Notes: generated by a model from the letters alone, not told the origin. A DNA stretch of 8,493 bases from Gemmatimonadota bacterium (GCA_031127185.1 JARIET010000115.1:1-8493), one strand, 5' to 3'. Numbered from the stretch's first letter, positions 1-6,777 are shown. Numbers and translations: made by a program.

Positions 1-96
1 GTTGCCGCCGCCGTTGCCGGCGCCCCCGGTGTCATCGGATGCGCCCGTGCAGCCGAACAGGGTCGCGAGGGCAAGAGAAGAGATGATTGAACGCAT
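1..96 (-). CDS. lipoprotein, N-terminal part only (runs off the left edge)
   Basis: The minus strand opens with ATG at 96-94 and stays open to the window edge, giving 32 residues. They form a classic lipoprotein signal: a short basic start (MRS), a hydrophobic stretch of about 10 residues, and a lipobox LFGC with the acylated Cys at residue 16. The mature start is low-complexity and rich in Gly, Asn, Asp and Thr, the usual flexible linker behind the lipid anchor. A Shine-Dalgarno GGAG lies 4 bases before the ATG. The product is exported and lipid-anchored; its folded domain lies outside the window, so no function can be given. It is co-directional with the cco operon but separated from ccoS by 143 bases containing a likely terminator. 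Such Gly-rich lipoprotein starts are common in Myxococcota (general knowledge). Confidence 0.8.
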   Translation of the reverse strand, partial: MRSIISSLALATLFGCTGASDDTGGAGNGGGN

Positions 97-105
97 GTGA
101 ACTCC

Positions 106-155
106 AAAAAGTGCGAGGGCGGCCCTAACCCAGGATGTGCCGCGAGCCGCCCCTC
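106..155 (-). terminator. probable intrinsic terminator after ccoS (minus strand)
   Basis: Read on the minus strand, the arm at 155-146 (GAGGGGCGGC) pairs with the arm at 123-115 (GCCGCCCTC). This gives 9 base pairs with one bulged G and a 22-base loop. Four bases later comes a run of five T (110-106). It lies 85 bases beyond the ccoS stop, where the cco operon would be expected to end. The T run abuts the Shine-Dalgarno sequence of the downstream lipoprotein gene, so it could also act as an attenuator in that gene's leader. The T tract is short and not directly adjacent to the stem, which keeps confidence moderate. Confidence 0.45.
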
Positions 156-169
156 CTGGTTAGGTTTTT
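124..169 (+). terminator. second hairpin with T tract (plus strand), interleaved with the first
   Basis: On the plus strand, CCTAACCCAGGA (124-135) pairs with TCCTGGTTAGG (154-164). The stem has 11 pairs, one bulged C and an 18-base loop, and is followed at once by five T (165-169). It has the shape of an intrinsic terminator for plus-strand transcripts, although no plus-strand gene lies upstream within the window. It may stop antisense transcription from entering the cco operon. On the minus strand the same pairing competes with the terminator at 106-155, because their arms interleave. Confidence 0.4.
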
Positions 170-239
170 CTGCTTCGCCCAGCGAGCTTGGTGAGCAGCG
201 GCAGCAGGAGCTGAGCAATATCGGAAGCGTCGATTCTGC

Positions 240-374
240 TCAGTCGTCGAGCATGCGCTGCGGGGCGTCGTCGATGTCGTCGAACTGGCCGCGGGCGGCG
301 GCGGCGATGAACAGCGCGGCGAAGAGGGCGCCGAGGCCGATCGCGATGGGGACGAGGAAGATCAGCGCGTCCAT
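240..374 (-). CDS. ccoS: cbb3 oxidase maturation protein CcoS
   Basis: This is a 44-residue single-span membrane protein. One hydrophobic helix (about residues 4-26) is followed by the CcoS family signature GQFDD (residues 29-33) and an acidic tail containing APQRMLDD, which matches the family pattern of an acidic stretch, Pro, and an R-(I/M)-L-(F)DD end. CcoS (FixS) is needed to insert heme b and copper into the catalytic subunit CcoN in species where it has been tested. The ATG (374-372) lies inside the end of ccoI, giving a 13-base overlap, and a purine-rich GGTGGA stands just upstream. It is the last gene of the operon; the stop is at 242-240. The length is normal for the family. Function is assigned from family and context. 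Confidence 0.9.
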   Translation of the reverse strand: MDALIFLVPIAIGLGALFAALFIAAAARGQFDDIDDAPQRMLDD

Positions 375-2587
375 CGTTCCACCCGCGAAGCGCCCCACAC
401 CACGAGGCTGCTGGACAGCGGCATCAGCACCGCCGCCACGAGCGGGTTCACCAGCCCGAGCAGCGCCGCGGCGACCGCGCCCGCGTTGTACACCAGCGAC
501 CGCGTCGCGTTCCCCCGGACCGCGCGCTTGGACGCGACGGCCGCCCGCAGCCCCGCGACCACCGGCCCGAGCCCATCCTGCGCGACGATCGCGTCGGCGA
601 CCAGCACGCTGGACGCCGCGCCCTGCCCCATCGCCACCCCGACGCTCGACGCAGCCAGCGCCGGGCCGTCGTTCACCCCGTCGCCGACGAACAGCACCTC
701 CCCGCCCTGCGCCCGAACCCACGCAGCCTTCTGCTCCGGCGAGGCGCCGGCCACGACCTCCTCGATGCCGGCTGCGTCCGCGATCCGCCGCGCGACGTCG
801 AGGTGGTCCCCGCTGACCAGCACCACGCGGTACCCAAGCGCGCGCAGCTGGCTGACCGTCCGCGCCGCGTCGTGCCGGGGCACGTCCTGCAGCGTGATCG
901 CGCCGAGCCCGGGGATCTCCACCTGGCCCGGCCTGCCCGCCCCGAGCGTCCACCGGCGCCCGTCGACGGTCCCACTGATCCCCACCCCCGCGACCTCGCG
1001 GACCTCGTGCGCCTCGGGCAGCGCGATCCCGCGCCGGATCGCCTCGTTGCGGATGGCACGGGCGACCGGGTGACCGCTGGACCGCTCGAGCCCCGCGGCG
1101 ACCCGCAAGACGGCGTCGTCAGCAGCCACCACGGCGGGCTCACCGTGGGTGATGGTGCCCGTCTTGTCGAAGGCCACGGTGCGCACCTCGGCGAGCGCGC
1201 GCAGGGCCTCGCCGGTGCGGACGAGCAGTCCGCGCCGGGCGGCGGCCCCGAGCCCAGCCGCGGTGGCGAGCGGAGACGCCAACGCCAGCGCGCACGGGCA
1301 GGCGACCACGAGCACGGCCATCGCCCGCTCCGGTCCGCCGAGCGCGAGGGCCAACCCGGCCAGCGCCAGGGTTGCGCCGGTGAACCACGGCGCGATGCGG
1401 TCGGTGAGGGTCGGCGGCGCCGGGCGATCCGCGGCCTGCGCCAGCTCGTCCGCCATGCGCGCCAGGAGGGTCTGCCCGCCCACCGCCTGGACGCAGATGG
1501 CGAGCGCGCCGTCCTCGACGACCGCCCCGGCGACGACCCGCTCCCCGACCGCTACCGCTACGGGCTCCGCCTCGCCAGTCAAGATCGACATCCGGACCCG
1601 CGCGGCGCCGGCGACGACGACGCCGTCCGCCGGGACCTCCTCGCCGAGCCCCACGTCGATGCGGTCGCCCGCCTGCAGCTCGGACGCCGGGATCTCCACC
1701 CCGCCCCGCCGTGCCAGCCGCGGCGCGCTGTTCGCCAGCGCGGTCGCCGCCTCCACGGCCCGGCGCCTGCCCCGCTGCTCGAGCACGCGACCCGCCAACA
1801 GGAGCGCTACGAGCATCGTCAGCGAGTCCAGCCACCCGTCCTCGCCCCGCAGCGTCGCGTACACGCCGTGCGCGTACATCGAGCCGACGCCGATGCTCAC
1901 CGGCAGGTCCATGTGCAGCACGCCCGCCCGCAGCCCCGCGATCGCCCCGACGTACAGCGGCTCGGCGCACCAAAGCGCGACGGGCGTGGCCAGCGCGAGC
2001 GTGGCCCAGCGGAACATCGCGGCGTGCGCTGGGTCCATGCCGTCCAGCCACCCCGCGTAGATCGACGCGCTCAGCAGCATCACGTTCATCGCGGCGAACG
2101 CCGCGACCCCGAGGCGCACCAGCAGCGTCCGGTCCGGCGCCACCTCGGCGTTCAACGGCCTCGGGCGGTAGCCGATCGCGGCGATGCGGTCCGCGATCGT
2201 ACGCAGGTCCACCGTCGCCGGGTCCCAAGACACCCGGCAGCGCCCCGTCGCGTGGCTCACCATCGCCTCGCGCACGCCGGGCGTCGCCAACAACACCCGC
2301 TCGGTCACCCACACGCACGCCGCGCACGTCAACCCGTCGACCTGGAGGGCGGCCCGCGAGCCGCCATCCTCGGCCTGCTCGACCGCGACGCTGTCCCAGG
2401 CCAGCGCGACCGGCGACGGGCGGGGCCCCGGGCTCTCCCGCCGGGCGTAGTATTGCTCGAGCCCGGCGCCGCGGATGATCGCCGACGCCATCTCGCACCC
2501 CGAGCAGCACCAGTCGGAGCCCCCTCCTTCGATGACCACGCCGCAGTGCGCGCACGCGTGCTCCAGCGGACGCGCGTCCGCCGTCAA
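362..2587 (-). CDS. ccoI: copper-transporting P1B-type ATPase CcoI (FixI) for cbb3 assembly
   Basis: This 741-residue heavy-metal P-type ATPase is thought to export Cu(I) across the inner membrane and supply the CuB site of CcoN. In order it shows: an N-terminal cysteine module (C12/C15 and C27, C28, C31) typical of CcoI/FixI; a heavy-metal-associated domain with C88xxC91; membrane helices from about residue 155; the actuator motif TGE (337-339); the transmembrane CPC metal site (430-432); the phosphorylated D474 in DKTGT; the HP motif (506-507); GDGVND (635-640); and two C-terminal helices. All catalytic elements are intact. One oddity is RMSILTGE, where relatives usually carry an acidic residue before the Ser. 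The start is TTG at 2587-2585, overlapping the stop of the short upstream gene by 4 bases (TTGA), with GGAG 5 bases before it. It is chosen because later starts would delete the conserved first cysteine pair. The 3' end overlaps ccoS by 13 bases. Confidence 0.95.
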   Translation of the reverse strand: MTADARPLEHACAHCGVVIEGGGSDWCCSGCEMASAIIRGAGLEQYYARRESPGPRPSPVALAWDSVAVEQAEDGGSRAALQVDGLTCAACVWVTERVLLATPGVREAMVSHATGRCRVSWDPATVDLRTIADRIAAIGYRPRPLNAEVAPDRTLLVRLGVAAFAAMNVMLLSASIYAGWLDGMDPAHAAMFRWATLALATPVALWCAEPLYVGAIAGLRAGVLHMDLPVSIGVGSMYAHGVYATLRGEDGWLDSLTMLVALLLAGRVLEQRGRRRAVEAATALANSAPRLARRGGVEIPASELQAGDRIDVGLGEEVPADGVVVAGAARVRMSILTGEAEPVAVAVGERVVAGAVVEDGALAICVQAVGGQTLLARMADELAQAADRPAPPTLTDRIAPWFTGATLALAGLALALGGPERAMAVLVVACPCALALASPLATAAGLGAAARRGLLVRTGEALRALAEVRTVAFDKTGTITHGEPAVVAADDAVLRVAAGLERSSGHPVARAIRNEAIRRGIALPEAHEVREVAGVGISGTVDGRRWTLGAGRPGQVEIPGLGAITLQDVPRHDAARTVSQLRALGYRVVLVSGDHLDVARRIADAAGIEEVVAGASPEQKAAWVRAQGGEVLFVGDGVNDGPALAASSVGVAMGQGAASSVLVADAIVAQDGLGPVVAGLRAAVASKRAVRGNATRSLVYNAGAVAAALLGLVNPLVAAVLMPLSSSLVVWGASRVERWTR

Positions 2588-2709
2588 CGGTGCTCCGACT
2601 CGTACGTCGGGTCAACAGGGTCCGCGCCGTGTACGGCCACCCATGCGAAGGCCAGGTTCACCAACACGACGATCCCGAGCACGACAGCGACACCGATAGG
2701 CCAGCGCAT
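2584..2709 (-). CDS. ccoH: CcoH/FixH-like mini-protein, one membrane span
   Basis: This 41-residue protein lies exactly where ccoH sits in the usual ccoGHIS order. It starts MRWPIG, has one helix at about residues 5-26 (including VNLAFAWVAV), and ends with ADPVDPTYESEHR. The WP start, a single N-terminal span and a short DP...Y segment are the opening features of FixH/CcoH, a family usually of about 150-170 residues. The periplasmic domain of the family is absent. CcoH associates with the assembling oxidase through its membrane anchor, so a reduced form is plausible. Two tandem ATGs exist (2712 and 2709). The second is preferred because GGAGG lies 4 bases before it and almost touches the first. 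Its start overlaps the ccoG stop (TGATG) and its stop overlaps the ccoI start (TTGA). Coding status rests on this tight fit; the CcoH identity is likely but not certain. Confidence 0.7.
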   Translation of the reverse strand: MRWPIGVAVVLGIVVLVNLAFAWVAVHGADPVDPTYESEHR

Positions 2710-4001
2710 CATCCCTCCGAGGTCTTGAAGGTCGCAGTGAGCAGCACGTGGTCGTGGTCGCTCGCGACGCGTACCGCGAACGGGAGCGTGCGGGCGGCGG
2801 CCTCGCCGGGCGAAAGCCGCACGATCACCGGGACCGTAGCCGTGGCGGACGGGCCGAGCTTGATCGGGGAGACATCGACCTTCGCGTCGCTCGGCAGGCC
2901 CTCGATGGACACCTCGAACGAGGTCTCCTCGTGGGAGTTGTTGGTCACCCGCATCAGGTACGTGTTGCGGGTCCAGCCGTCGGCGTCGATGTTGAACAGC
3001 GTGCCGGGGGCGCGCGAGATGTCCGCGACGAGGTCGTGGCGGTTGGCCATCATCGCCGTGAACGCGGTGAGCAGCGCGAGCAGGATGGCGGCGTACGCGA
3101 CCGTCCGGGGGCGCACCCGGGGGCCCGGGACCAGCGGCGTGTAGCGGATCAGGCCCTCTTGGCCCTTCTTCCCGAGCACGTCGTCGCAGGCGTCGATGCA
3201 GCGCCCGCACGTGATGCACTCGAGCTGGAAGCCCTCGCGGATGTCGATGCCTTGCGGGCACACGGTCACGCACTTCTTGCAGTCGATGCAGGCGCCTTCG
3301 CCGCGCCGGGGCTCGCCGAGCTCGACCTGGTACGAGACCACCAGGCTCTGCGGGTCGGTCAGGGCGCCCTGGAACCGCGCGTAGGGGCACAGGTAGTTGC
3401 AGAACTGCTCACGGAACCACGCGAAGTCGGCGAACATGACGCCCGCGAGGAACGCCGTGACGGCGTAGCTGCCAACGCTCGCGGTGCCCGTCCAGAGCGG
3501 GCGGGCGCCGGAGAACCAGCTCATGAAGGACATCGCCACGAAGCCGGCCAACGCCGCGAACGCCGTCCACTTCGCTGCCTTTCGTGCGGCCTTCTCGGCC
3601 GTCCAGGGGCCCTTGTCCCGGGCGATCCGGGCGCCGCGCTTGCCCTCGATGAACGTCTCGATCGGCCGCACCCACTCTTCCAGGTACACGGTCTGCGGGC
3701 ACGCGAACCCGCACCAGAGCCTGCCGAACAGCGCGGTGAACAGGAACAACGAGAACGCCGCGAGCAAGCCCATCAGCACCAGGAACACGGTGTCCTGCGG
3801 CGTGAAGATGGCCCCGAAGAGGTACGCCCTGCGCGACGCGAGATCGAACTGCACCGCGGGGTAGCCCTTGACGACGAGCCAGGGCAGGCCGACGAGGATC
3901 AGCTGGAGCACGAGCCCGGTAGCCCGGTGGATCCGCTGGAACTTCCCCTTCACCTCGAGGGGGTAGACCCAGGCGCGCCGCGGCTCAGGGGCCTTGGTCA
4001 C
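2709..4001 (-). CDS. ccoG: CcoG (FixG/RdxA), polyferredoxin-type cupric reductase for cbb3 assembly
   Basis: This is a 430-residue membrane iron-sulfur protein of normal family length. Members reduce Cu(II) to Cu(I) in the cytoplasm so that copper can be delivered to cbb3 oxidase. It shows N-terminal membrane helices (about 28-45 and 72-92), then C97 and C101 in WCGFACP, helices near 146-164 and 178-196, then C201 and C205 in CNYLCP. Two ferredoxin-like cysteine sets follow: C238/C241/C244/C248-Pro and C262/C265/C268/C272. Another helix lies near 305-322, and an Ig-like periplasmic tail of about 100 residues contains RNTYLMRVTNNS. Every expected cluster cysteine is present. The start is GTG (4001-3999), one base after the ccoP stop, with a G-rich SD-like run inside the end of ccoP. 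The stop overlaps the next small gene. Confidence 0.95.
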   Translation of the reverse strand: MTKAPEPRRAWVYPLEVKGKFQRIHRATGLVLQLILVGLPWLVVKGYPAVQFDLASRRAYLFGAIFTPQDTVFLVLMGLLAAFSLFLFTALFGRLWCGFACPQTVYLEEWVRPIETFIEGKRGARIARDKGPWTAEKAARKAAKWTAFAALAGFVAMSFMSWFSGARPLWTGTASVGSYAVTAFLAGVMFADFAWFREQFCNYLCPYARFQGALTDPQSLVVSYQVELGEPRRGEGACIDCKKCVTVCPQGIDIREGFQLECITCGRCIDACDDVLGKKGQEGLIRYTPLVPGPRVRPRTVAYAAILLALLTAFTAMMANRHDLVADISRAPGTLFNIDADGWTRNTYLMRVTNNSHEETSFEVSIEGLPSDAKVDVSPIKLGPSATATVPVIVRLSPGEAAARTLPFAVRVASDHDHVLLTATFKTSEG

Positions 4002-4002
4002 G

Positions 4003-4488
4003 CTACTGCCCCCCGCCGGCGCTGTGGACGTAAGCGGCTACCTGGCCGACCTTCTGCGGCCCGAGGATCGGCCCCCAGGTCAACATGCCCTTCTCGGGCA
4101 CCCCGACGGTGATGATGTGCGCGATCTCGTCCAGCTTGCCGCCGTGGATCCAGGTCGCGTCGGTGAGGTCGGGCCCGACGCCGCCGTGCAGGTCCGGGCC
4201 GTGGCAGGCCACGCAGTTCGCCGTGTAGATCTCCTTGCCAGCCGCGATCGCGTCGGGGGTCGCGGCGACCGCGGTGGCCTCCGGCGCCTTGGGCGCGGCT
4301 GCCAGCTCGGCGGCGTACTCCCCGGCCTGGGAGCGCTTGGAGACGAAGTGGTAGTCCACCGCGTACCCAATCCCGAAGGCCACGGTGCCGGCGAACAGCC
4401 CGAGCCACCACGTCGGGAGGGGGTTGTCGTACTCCTCGATCCCATCGGCTTCATCAGCGTGGCCAAGGACCTTGTCACGTTCACTCAT
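4003..4488 (-). CDS. ccoP: cbb3 oxidase subunit III CcoP, short single-heme form
   Basis: This 161-residue membrane-anchored cytochrome c brings electrons to CcoO in the cbb3 complex. The N-terminus carries the CcoP signature IEEYDNPLPTWW (17-28), which leads into a membrane helix (about 27-49). An Ala/Pro/Glu-rich linker (about 55-80) precedes one cytochrome c domain with C92-V-A-C95-H96, GPDL nearby, and M135 as the probable sixth heme ligand. Typical CcoP proteins have about 290-310 residues and two CXXCH sites; here only one exists and the reading frame ends cleanly, so this looks like a true monoheme form rather than a frameshift. The ATG (4488-4486) overlaps the ccoQ stop as ATGA, with a strong GGAGGA (4500-4495) six bases upstream. 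The same frame is open further upstream, but that sequence lies in ccoQ and lacks the CcoP signature. Confidence 0.95.
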   Translation of the reverse strand: MSERDKVLGHADEADGIEEYDNPLPTWWLGLFAGTVAFGIGYAVDYHFVSKRSQAGEYAAELAAAPKAPEATAVAATPDAIAAGKEIYTANCVACHGPDLHGGVGPDLTDATWIHGGKLDEIAHIITVGVPEKGMLTWGPILGPQKVGQVAAYVHSAGGGQ

Positions 4489-4649
4489 GGGGATTCCTCC
4501 AGCGGGAGCAGTGCGGCAGCGTCGAGGCGCTCGCGGTTGGAGGGCCACCAGGCCCAGAGCGTCCAGCCAACGAACGAGGTGAGAAAGGCGACCGTCATCA
4601 CGCCGAGCACCCAACCGAGTTGGGCGGACTGGGCGACGGCGTCCGTCAC
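4485..4649 (-). CDS. ccoQ: cbb3 oxidase small subunit CcoQ
   Basis: This 54-residue protein starts with GTG (4649-4647), five bases after the ccoO stop, and ends with a TGA overlapping the ccoP ATG. It has one helix (about 11-35, containing GWVLGVMTVAFLTSFVGW) and then a cytoplasmic tail WPSNRERLDAAALLPLEE. The tail fits the CcoQ pattern of basic residues, a DxAA-like segment and LPLE/D. CcoQ is a non-catalytic subunit that stabilises the oxidase, particularly CcoP association and the complex under air, in species studied. Position between ccoO and ccoP is the canonical place. The start is inferred; no strong Shine-Dalgarno sequence is visible, and translational coupling to ccoO is likely. 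Confidence 0.9.
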   Translation of the reverse strand: MTDAVAQSAQLGWVLGVMTVAFLTSFVGWTLWAWWPSNRERLDAAALLPLEESP

Positions 4650-4654
4650 GGGGC

Positions 4655-5332
4655 TCACTGGGAACCCGCAGTCGCGTACAGCTTCTTGCCGTCTACGCCG
4701 AGGTTCTGGAGGTACGCGATGACCGCGACGATCTCGCGGTCCGGGTCAACCGTGATCTTGGACTCGGCCAGCCGGCCCGTGATCGCGGTGGCCTGCTCGC
4801 GCATCGAAGCCCCGACGTCCAGGTCGGCCGGGTACGGGTGGCCCAGCGTACGCAGCGCGTTCACCGAGGCTTGGATGTCCGCCACGTCCACCTTGTCCTC
4901 CAACAGCCACGAGTACGGCGGCATGATGCTCCCGGGCGACGTGCTGCGCGGGTCGCGCATGTGCTCGTAGTGCCACGCATCGGGGTACTTCCCGCCGACC
5001 CGCATGAGGTCCGGGCCGATTCGCCGGGAGCCGAGCTGGAAGGGCCGGTCGTAGGCGTACTCGTTGGCCCGCGACCACTCGCCGTAGCGCACGGTCTCGG
5101 CGCGCATCGGGCGGATCATCTGGCTGTGGCAGTTGTAGCAGCCCTCGCGGACGTAGATGTCGCGGCCGGCGACCTCGAGCGGCGTAGGGACGGTGATCCC
5201 CGTGGTGTCGAGCGGGACCGAGAACATCGGGGCGATCTCGACCAACCCGCCGATGGAGATGACGACCGTGGTCAGGGCCGCGAACAGCCCGCTCCGGTGC
5301 TCCAGCAGGTTGCGGTGCCAGTTGGATTCCAT
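4655..5332 (-). CDS. ccoO: cbb3 oxidase subunit II CcoO, membrane-bound monoheme cytochrome c
   Basis: This 225-residue protein passes electrons from CcoP to the heme-copper centre of CcoN. An N-terminal membrane helix spans about residues 16-36. The heme c site is C65-Y-N-C68-H69 in the family signature REGCYNCHSQMIRP. Further family blocks are RYGEWSRANEYAYDRPFQ (82-99), RRIGPDL (103-109) and IMPPY, whose M137 is the probable axial heme ligand. The C-terminus closes with the Y-L-Q-N-L-G helix. Length and domain order are normal. The ATG (5332-5330) is one base after the ccoN stop, with GGAGG 7 bases upstream inside the end of ccoN. It is co-transcribed with ccoN and acts on the periplasmic face of the inner membrane. 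Confidence 0.97.
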   Translation of the reverse strand: MESNWHRNLLEHRSGLFAALTTVVISIGGLVEIAPMFSVPLDTTGITVPTPLEVAGRDIYVREGCYNCHSQMIRPMRAETVRYGEWSRANEYAYDRPFQLGSRRIGPDLMRVGGKYPDAWHYEHMRDPRSTSPGSIMPPYSWLLEDKVDVADIQASVNALRTLGHPYPADLDVGASMREQATAITGRLAESKITVDPDREIVAVIAYLQNLGVDGKKLYATAGSQ

Positions 5333-5333
5333 C

Positions 5334-6749
5334 TCATGCCTCCAGGGCGTTGGAAGAGTCGGAGGTCGCGGTCTTGTACAGGTTCCAAGCCATGACGATG
5401 ATGCCGCCGAGGTACATCAGGCCACCCAGGAGGCGGATCCAGTAGAACGGGTTCAGCGTCCTCACCGTGTCCACGAAGTTGGGGTACTGCAGCAGGCCCG
5501 CCTCGTCGAAGGCCCGCCACATGAGCCCCTGGGTCACGCCCGCGGTCCACATGGCGACGACGTACAGCACGATGCCGACAGTCGCGAGCCAGAAGTGGGT
5601 GGTCGCCAGCGACACGCTGTGGAGCTTGCGGTTCCACACCTGCGGGGCCATGTAGTACAGCATCGCGAACACGCTCTCGCCGACCCAACCGAGGGCGCCG
5701 GCGTGCACGTGGGCGATGGTCCAGTCCGTGAAGTGCGACAGCGCGTTCACCGCGCGGATGGACATCATCGGGCCCTCGAAGGTGCTCATGCCGTAGAAGG
5801 TGATGGCCGCGACCCAGAACTTCAGGATCGGGTCCGTGCGCAGCCGGTCCCAGGCGCCGCGCAGGGTGAGCAGGCCGTTCAGCATGCCGCCCCAGCTGGG
5901 GGCGAGCAACATGAGGCTGAACACCATGCCCACGGTCTGTGCCCAGTCCGGCAGGGCCGAGTAGAGGAGGTGGTGCGGGCCCGCCCAGATGTACAGGAAC
6001 ACCAGGGCCCAGAAGTGGATGATCGAGAGGCGGTAGCTGAACACCGGGCGCTGGGCGGCGCGCGGGAGGAAGTAGTACATCAGGCCCAAGATCGGGGTCG
6101 TGAGCAAGAACCCGACCGCGTTGTGCCCGTACCACCACTGCACGAGCGCGTCCGTCATGCCCGAGTAGACCGGGTAGGAGCGCGTCAGCGTCGCCGGGAG
6201 CGCCAGGTTGTTCACGACGTGCAGCACCGTGATGGTGATGACCATCGACATGTAGAACCACAGGGCGACGTACAGGTGCTTCACCTTGCGGATCGCGATC
6301 GTGCCGAAGAAGTTGGCCGCGAAGACCAGCCAAACAACGGCGATCAACAAGTCGATCGGCCAGATGAGCTCGGCGTACTCCTTGCCCTGGGTCATGCCGA
6401 GCGGGAGCGTCACGGCGGCCAAGACGATGATCGCCTGCCAGCCCCAGAAGTGGACGGACGACAGCGTGTCGGACCACATGCGGGTCTTCAGCAGGCGCTG
6501 CATCGAGTAGTAGATCCCGGCGAACAGCGCGTTGCCGGTGAACGCGAAGATCACCGCGTTCGTGTGCAGCGGACGAAGCCGGCCGAAGCTCGTCCAGGGC
6601 AGGCCGAGGTTGGCCGGCGCCCAGGCGAGCTGAAGGGCGAGGATGGCGCCGACGAGCATCCCGACGATGCCCCAGAGGACCGTAGCCGTGATGAAACGAC
6701 GTACGGACGCGTCGTCGTAGCGAGGGGCGGAGAGGGGGGCAGCTTCCAT
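5334..6749 (-). CDS. ccoN: cbb3-type cytochrome c oxidase catalytic subunit I CcoN
   Basis: This 471-residue heme-copper oxidase subunit with about 12 membrane helices reduces O2 to water with high affinity and pumps protons. All key residues of type C oxidases are visible: H62 (low-spin heme b, RPLHTN), H209 (CuB), Y253 (the residue cross-linked to the CuB His in this class), H259 and H260 (CuB, AGPHHL), E325 (GMSTFEGPMM), H347 (heme b3) and H349 (low-spin heme b) in IAHVHAGALGW. These match, with a steady shift of two, the numbering I recall for the Pseudomonas stutzeri enzyme. The start at 6749 fits the usual short N-terminus before helix 1, and no other start lies nearby (next Met is residue 31). 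Only a weak GGCGG precedes the ATG. It is the first gene of the operon, behind a sigma-54 promoter. Confidence 0.98.
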   Translation of the reverse strand: MEAAPLSAPRYDDASVRRFITATVLWGIVGMLVGAILALQLAWAPANLGLPWTSFGRLRPLHTNAVIFAFTGNALFAGIYYSMQRLLKTRMWSDTLSSVHFWGWQAIIVLAAVTLPLGMTQGKEYAELIWPIDLLIAVVWLVFAANFFGTIAIRKVKHLYVALWFYMSMVITITVLHVVNNLALPATLTRSYPVYSGMTDALVQWWYGHNAVGFLLTTPILGLMYYFLPRAAQRPVFSYRLSIIHFWALVFLYIWAGPHHLLYSALPDWAQTVGMVFSLMLLAPSWGGMLNGLLTLRGAWDRLRTDPILKFWVAAITFYGMSTFEGPMMSIRAVNALSHFTDWTIAHVHAGALGWVGESVFAMLYYMAPQVWNRKLHSVSLATTHFWLATVGIVLYVVAMWTAGVTQGLMWRAFDEAGLLQYPNFVDTVRTLNPFYWIRLLGGLMYLGGIIVMAWNLYKTATSDSSNALEA

Positions 6750-6761
6750 TCAGCCGCCAGA

Positions 6762-6777
6762 AGCAACCGGCGTGCCA
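6762..6777 (-). promoter_or_regulatory. sigma-54 (RpoN) -24/-12 promoter of the cco operon
   Basis: The minus strand reads TGGCACG-CCGG-TTGCT from 6777 to 6762. This matches the sigma-54 consensus TGGCACG-N4-TTGC(A/T) at every defined position, with the required 10 bases between the GG and GC pairs. It points toward ccoN. Transcription usually starts about 12 bases past the -12 GC, so the start would fall near 6751-6749, within two bases of the ccoN ATG. Sigma-54 promoters require an AAA+ activator of the NtrC type; none is encoded in the window. No FNR/Anr-type TTGAT-N4-ATCAA box was found in the intergenic region. Confidence 0.75.

Noticed and set aside
165..239. Minus-strand stretch after ccoS that reads like an amphipathic peptide (DIAQLLLPLLTKLAG) up to a TAA in the hairpin
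   Set aside because: Its frame has no ATG, GTG or TTG start through the whole of ccoS, so no mechanism for translation is visible.
803..2728. Long plus-strand open frame of 641 codons opposite ccoI
   Set aside because: The translation is rich in Arg, Pro, Gly, Asp and His with no domain, and it lies wholly antisense to a gene with every P-type ATPase motif. Such frames arise from third-position GC bias.
2748..4112. Plus-strand open frame of 454 codons opposite ccoG
   Set aside because: Arg/Glu/Leu/Ala-rich shadow of ccoG with no motif and no ribosome binding site.
4489..4614. N-terminal extension of ccoP from an upstream ATG at 4614
   Set aside because: The extra 42 residues are Arg-rich and out of frame over ccoQ, and the ATG at 4488 has a strong ribosome binding site and begins the family-typical N-terminus.
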